From Thermophagus xiamenensis (GTDB lineage Bacteria > Bacteroidota > Bacteroidia > Bacteroidales > Marinilabiliaceae), in the NCBI RefSeq assembly GCF_900112795.1, contig NZ_FONA01000004.1, forward strand, positions 124,001 through 188,000: a stretch of 64,000 nucleotides of DNA, in the 5' to 3' direction. A program made the position numbers and the translations under genes. This document shows, piece by piece, positions 62,999 to 64,000 of this stretch. How positions within the stretch are numbered: the stretch's first letter is position 1; every line of letters begins with the position of its first letter. Under the pieces are notes generated by a model. The model made no database searches. It saw only the letters and a list, made by a program, of their open reading frames with translations, and was not told the origin of the DNA.

Positions 62999-63979
62999 TT
63001 AGAGGTCGTACTTATGTAAATCTTTTTCGTCATACTCCATGGTGATTTTGGTGCCGAACGACTTATCTTCCAGTTTTTTAGATTCTGTAATTACACATTT
63101 TTGTCCCCCTTTTTTAATAAAATCGAGCGCAGCTTTTATTTTGGGTGCCATGCTTCCTTCACCAAATGTTCCGGAATTAAGGTATTTAACTGTATCGTGG
63201 TAATTCAGAAATTCCAATTTTCGTTGATTCGGTTCACCAAAATTAGCGTAAACAAATGGAACATCGGTTAAAATGTAGAGTTCATCGGCTTTAATTTGTG
63301 ATGCCAATAATGAGGAAGCCAAATCTTTATCTACAACAGCTTCAGAAGGCCTCAGGCAACCCTTATTATCGAGATAAACAGGAATTCCACCTCCTCCGAC
63401 AGCAATCACTATTGTCCCAGCCCGGGCATTACTTTCAATAACATGGCTGTTCATTATAGACTTGGGGTGAGGGGAAGGCACAACACGCCGATACCCTCCT
63501 TTATTTTTTTTATCTTCTTTAAAGAGCCAACGATGGCTTTTGGCTAACACGTCAGCCTCCTCTTTGGACATGATTTTCCCTATTCTCTTTGTTGGATTAC
63601 TGAACGCAGGATCGTTGGGATCTACTTCGGTAAGGGTCATTAAAGTTAACACATTTCGCATAAGACGGTGTTTATGCAATACATTAATCAAACACCGTTC
63701 AATCATATAACCAATTCCCCCTTGACTATCGGCCACACAAATATCCAGTGGCATTTGAGGAATTTTATATAGCTTTTCACCGGCATCGTTGCGCATCAAT
63801 ATATTGCCGACTTGGGGGCCATTCCCGTGAGTAAAAACCAAATTATAACCCTCTTTTACCAAAAAAATCAGGTTTTCTAATGTTTCGGTAGTATTTGCTT
63901 CTTGTTCCTCGATGGTACCCGACTGATGATTTCTCAGTAAGGCATTTCCGCCAAGTGCTACAACTGCCAGTTTGCCCAT
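62999..63979 (-). CDS. arcC: Carbamate kinase
   Basis: A 326-residue amino-acid-kinase-fold enzyme making ATP from carbamoyl phosphate and ADP. The N-terminus has VVALGGNALL, followed by FTHGNGPQVGNILMRN, a DICVADSQGGIGYMIE block, AVGGGGIPVY and the DKDLASSLLA loop typical of carbamate kinases. arcB lies 116 bp downstream on the same strand, giving arcC-arcB. Upstream genes, perhaps arcA or an antiporter, would lie beyond the right edge; the start is only 21 bp from the window end, so its promoter is not visible. Confidence 0.94.
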   Translation of the reverse strand: MGKLAVVALGGNALLRNHQSGTIEEQEANTTETLENLIFLVKEGYNLVFTHGNGPQVGNILMRNDAGEKLYKIPQMPLDICVADSQGGIGYMIERCLINVLHKHRLMRNVLTLMTLTEVDPNDPAFSNPTKRIGKIMSKEEADVLAKSHRWLFKEDKKNKGGYRRVVPSPHPKSIMNSHVIESNARAGTIVIAVGGGGIPVYLDNKGCLRPSEAVVDKDLASSLLASQIKADELYILTDVPFVYANFGEPNQRKLEFLNYHDTVKYLNSGTFGEGSMAPKIKAALDFIKKGGQKCVITESKKLEDKSFGTKITMEYDEKDLHKYDL

Positions 63980-64000
63980 ATCATTTTAATTTAAATGAAT

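Overview
This 64 kb window looks like chromosome of an AT-rich member of the Bacteroidota, most likely a marine or anaerobic Bacteroidales/Marinilabiliales-type organism. This placement is inferred from gene content and promoters, not from a marker-gene search. The supporting signs are TAnnTTTG -7 promoter boxes in front of several genes, a biotin-dependent Na+-pumping decarboxylase, a fused alpha-beta E1 subunit of a 2-oxoacid dehydrogenase, an apgM-like 'proposed homoserine kinase' beside thrC, AsmA-type and TPR proteins, and the general lack of strong Shine-Dalgarno sequences.

Layout. 0-5 kb: the 3' end of oadA, then oadB with a terminator, ftsY and rimO. 5-11 kb: an AsmA-family protein and a convergent AddA-like helicase-nuclease. 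11-17 kb: a PhnP-like hydrolase, asnA, the proposed homoserine kinase, thrC and a TPR protein. 17-25 kb: a repeat-bearing intergenic stretch, clpC (minus), then divergent gyrA and a TPR protein. 25-31 kb: a minus-strand block of serine hydrolase, DUF4105 protein, pyrD, pyrK and a small HTH regulator, with several copies of a TTTACAATTGTAAA-type palindrome. 31-36 kb: decayed transposase traces and an E2-E1-flavodoxin operon. 36-43 kb: tRNA-Gly(CCC), bifunctional thrA, prfC, a UPF0316/DUF2179 membrane protein and a DnaQ/GIY-YIG nuclease. 43-44 kb: a highly structured RNA candidate, small repeats, tRNA-Gly(GCC) and tRNA-Leu(GAG). 44-50 kb: a three-gene type III restriction-modification operon. 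50-54 kb: accessory genes, comprising an unknown helical protein beside a 21-bp tandem repeat, a lipoprotein and a GH16-like protein that has lost its catalytic glutamates. 54-64 kb: an SLC13-type transporter, mazG, tag, an SLC12-like transporter, uxuA with an operator-rich promoter, and arcC-arcB.

How the genes work together. Threonine synthesis is split: thrA lies 20 kb from the homoserine-kinase candidate and thrC. PyrK and PyrD form the NAD-linked dihydroorotate dehydrogenase. ArcB and ArcC would yield ATP from citrulline, with arcA not in the window. The E2-E1-flavodoxin unit suggests redox coupling to branched-chain 2-oxoacid oxidation.

The strongest candidates for something undescribed are the structured RNA at about 42.97-43.24 kb, which has mutually exclusive pairings next to its terminator; the 21-bp array whose minus strand reads as coiled-coil heptads; the pseudo-GH16 protein; the extra gene between mod and res; the flavodoxin with a lost FMN-phosphate loop; and the palindrome set around the HTH gene. 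No database or folding program was available, so family calls rest on motifs recognised by eye.
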